From Zobellia laminariae (GTDB lineage: Bacteria > Bacteroidota > Bacteroidia > Flavobacteriales > Flavobacteriaceae): a DNA stretch of 64,000 nucleotides. Shown here piece after piece: positions 62,679 through 64,000 of this stretch. Every line of letters begins with the position of its first letter. Positions within the stretch are counted from its first letter, which is position 1. Location of the stretch: the NCBI RefSeq assembly GCF_009725995.1, contig NZ_RCNS01000001.1, forward strand, positions 62,001 to 126,000. The letters are read 5' to 3'. The position numbers and the translations under genes were made by a program. The notes beneath the pieces are model-generated. The model was given only the letters and a program-made list of their open reading frames with translations. It made no database searches and was not told where the DNA came from.

Positions 62679-64000
62679 CTATTGTAGAACTACTTCGCTG
62701 TATTGCGCATTGATGTTTATAGACTTACTCGGATTCTTTTGATCCGCACTACCCTTATAAACCACACTACCCTGATTGGTAGTTTTATCTAATTTCAGTT
62801 TAGAAGGAACTACGAATTCAGACGCAGTTCCGTTCATATAAATATTTGATTCTACTTCAGGTAGACTGCATTCAAATTCTGCATTTTGAAGAGTAACATC
62901 AAGAGTATCAAAATCATCGGCTACATTATGAATAAATAGCGAACCAAAATTATGGGTCACAAAAGCCGTCTTCATAAGGTTTTCTATAGTCACCTCAGAT
63001 GACCTAGAACTTAACCGGAGGTTAAAAACTTCTTCTAGGTCAACATTCTCGGAATAGTCCGCTCGCAATTGGCCATAATTCCATTTTTGGACGCTAATGG
63101 GGGAATATGAAACCGTTACCTTGGTCTCATCCCCATCTATGGTTGCTGCGCATAATTTTGCATGAGAAAGCGTAGCGTTCATATTAATAGTATGTTCCGC
63201 TAGTTTTACCTCACCATGGCGCACATTCATTTTTATCTTAGTCGATTTGGGCATTTTAATCTTTATAGTCTTCTTTACCTTGTATTTTCTACTTTCCCCT
63301 TCCCTTTTATAATAAAAGGTATTTGAAGAGTGCCTCTTGTTACGTTCTATTTCATCTTCCATGCGCTCTTCCATGGCCTCTGCTTTCCGTTCTTCTCGCT
63401 CTGCTCTCTTTTCTAGCTTTGACTCTATTAGTTCTTTTTCGGCTTCCATTCTGTGTTCTAACTCTTTTTCATGCCGCTCACGTACCTTCTCATGTTTTGC
63501 TTCCATTTTTTGATGCCATTCTTCCATACTTTTTTCATAGGGCTTTCCAAAATTTTTCTGAAAATCTTCTTGCCACTTCTTTAAGTAGACGTCCCCCTCT
63601 CTTTCAAAAGCCTTATGGTCAAAATTTGGATTTGGAGCTGGCGGCATAGGTGGTTCAGGAGGCATTGGCATTTCCGGTAATTCTGAAAAATCAAATTCAA
63701 ATGCATCAAATTCAGGTACTTCAGGAATTTCAATATGTAAATCGTCAACATCAACAAATGAATTCGTTGACCATGAGTTATCGTTATGGCTAGTAACTAC
63801 TACTTTTTTACTATTCCCCACAATAGAGAAACCTTCCCTAGTAAAATAGGCTTCTGCCTCTTTATCTGTTGCTCCTTCTAACTGAATAGTAGTTTCAATG
63901 CTAACTTGATTTCTATTCCATGTATCAAACTCAATATCAGCATAACTCGTATTAATGTCTAGAATGGCGTTATTTTCAACATTAAAACTCTCTGTATTTA
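62679..64000 (-). CDS. DUF4097-like beta-strand protein with charged coiled coil, 5' end outside window
   Basis: The frame stays open to base 64000, so a GTG at 63821 is not the true start. The part near the edge (NVENNAILDINTSYADIEFDTW) and the C-terminal ~180 residues (INMNATLSHAKLCA; SLFIHNVADDFDTLDVTLQNAEFEC) are repeated short beta strands as in DUF4097-like putative-adhesin proteins of flavobacterial anti-sigma operons. Between them lie a Pro-rich piece (LPEMPMPPEPPMPPAPN) and about 85 residues of highly charged helix rich in Glu, Arg, Lys and His. A sigma/anti-sigma gene pair is expected just beyond the right edge. Confidence 0.75.
   Translation of the reverse strand, partial: NTESFNVENNAILDINTSYADIEFDTWNRNQVSIETTIQLEGATDKEAEAYFTREGFSIVGNSKKVVVTSHNDNSWSTNSFVDVDDLHIEIPEVPEFDAFEFDFSELPEMPMPPEPPMPPAPNPNFDHKAFEREGDVYLKKWQEDFQKNFGKPYEKSMEEWHQKMEAKHEKVRERHEKELEHRMEAEKELIESKLEKRAEREERKAEAMEERMEDEIERNKRHSSNTFYYKREGESRKYKVKKTIKIKMPKSTKIKMNVRHGEVKLAEHTINMNATLSHAKLCAATIDGDETKVTVSYSPISVQKWNYGQLRADYSENVDLEEVFNLRLSSRSSEVTIENLMKTAFVTHNFGSLFIHNVADDFDTLDVTLQNAEFECSLPEVESNIYMNGTASEFVVPSKLKLDKTTNQGSVVYKGSADQKNPSKSININAQYSEVVLQ

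Noticed and set aside
62679..63821. A complete gene starting with GTG at 63821
   Set aside because: The frame continues without a stop to the window edge and the upstream residues are clearly part of the same beta-strand domain.
1..64000. Mobile elements, CRISPR arrays, phage defence islands
   Set aside because: No transposase, integrase, terminal repeats, regularly spaced repeats or defence gene families are seen; gene order is of core-genome type.

Overview
The window is AT-rich chromosomal DNA that looks like a marine member of the Flavobacteriaceae (Bacteroidota), of the Zobellia/Maribacter kind. This rests on gene content: a long SecA without the usual zinc tail, a carotenoid cluster, DUF2339/DUF3999, DUF2795, a STAS protein beginning MPLQITE, and a CarboxypepD_reg-like protein. 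It also rests on Bacteroidota-type promoters (TAnnTTTG) and the near absence of Shine-Dalgarno sequences. I see no insertion sequence, prophage, CRISPR array or rRNA. One tRNA-Leu(GAG) is present.

Layout. (1) 0.25-8.7 kb: a three-gene, ATGA-overlapping envelope/polysaccharide operon (PTPS-related GT-C-like membrane protein, Ig-like lipoprotein, membrane-anchored GH5 hydrolase), then a small STAS protein on the other strand and a TPR/outer-membrane barrel protein. (2) 8.9-15.5 kb, minus strand: a compact signalling operon of receiver, H-NOX haem sensor, triple-PAS histidine kinase, FIST sensor, second histidine kinase, Hpt and LytTR response regulator. It can be read as one phosphorelay with two candidate small-ligand sensors, ending in a DNA-binding protein. 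(3) 15.8-19.7 kb: tRNA-Leu, then a MerR/CarH-like regulator with crtI, crtB and crtZ. (4) 19.7-30 kb, minus strand: two TlpA-like thioredoxins (one lacking both active-site cysteines), two different aconitases, MoxR, and two PpiC/SurA-like folding factors. (5) 30-49.8 kb: mostly housekeeping and envelope genes (serine hydrolase, DUF2339/DUF3999, rRNA pseudouridine synthase, LD-carboxypeptidase, RecQ, KdsD, TatC, LptB, PssA, a DUF4105/Lnb-type protein, ABC-F, cobalamin adenosyltransferase). (6) 50-64 kb: SecA, three paralogous HisKA_2 membrane kinases around a Tat-exported oxidoreductase, two paralogous small secreted proteins, a malectin lipoprotein, a lipoprotein MsrA and a partial DUF4097-like protein.

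The most interesting structure is not a gene. Four places (about 98-188, 6495-6564, 9092-9161 and 15450-15519) carry 14-bp direct repeats related to CTGTAGAYGAATGG, spaced exactly 21 bp. All point the same way, and all sit at a fixed distance (35 bp, or 35+21) from a TAnnTTTG-like promoter element or its degenerate form. They lie in front of the signalling operon itself, the STAS gene, an otherwise unannotated 39-residue membrane protein gene, and a gene that leaves the window at its left edge. The spacing is what a LytTR regulator would need, so I infer that the LytTR protein at 9182-9904 autoregulates its operon and drives a small local regulon.

Starts were adjusted where signal peptides, overlaps or promoters argued for it. 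Small genes at 8947-9066, 48610-48768 and 59137-59247 were found by reading the sequence. The last gene (62679-64000, minus) runs off the right edge; its start is outside the window.
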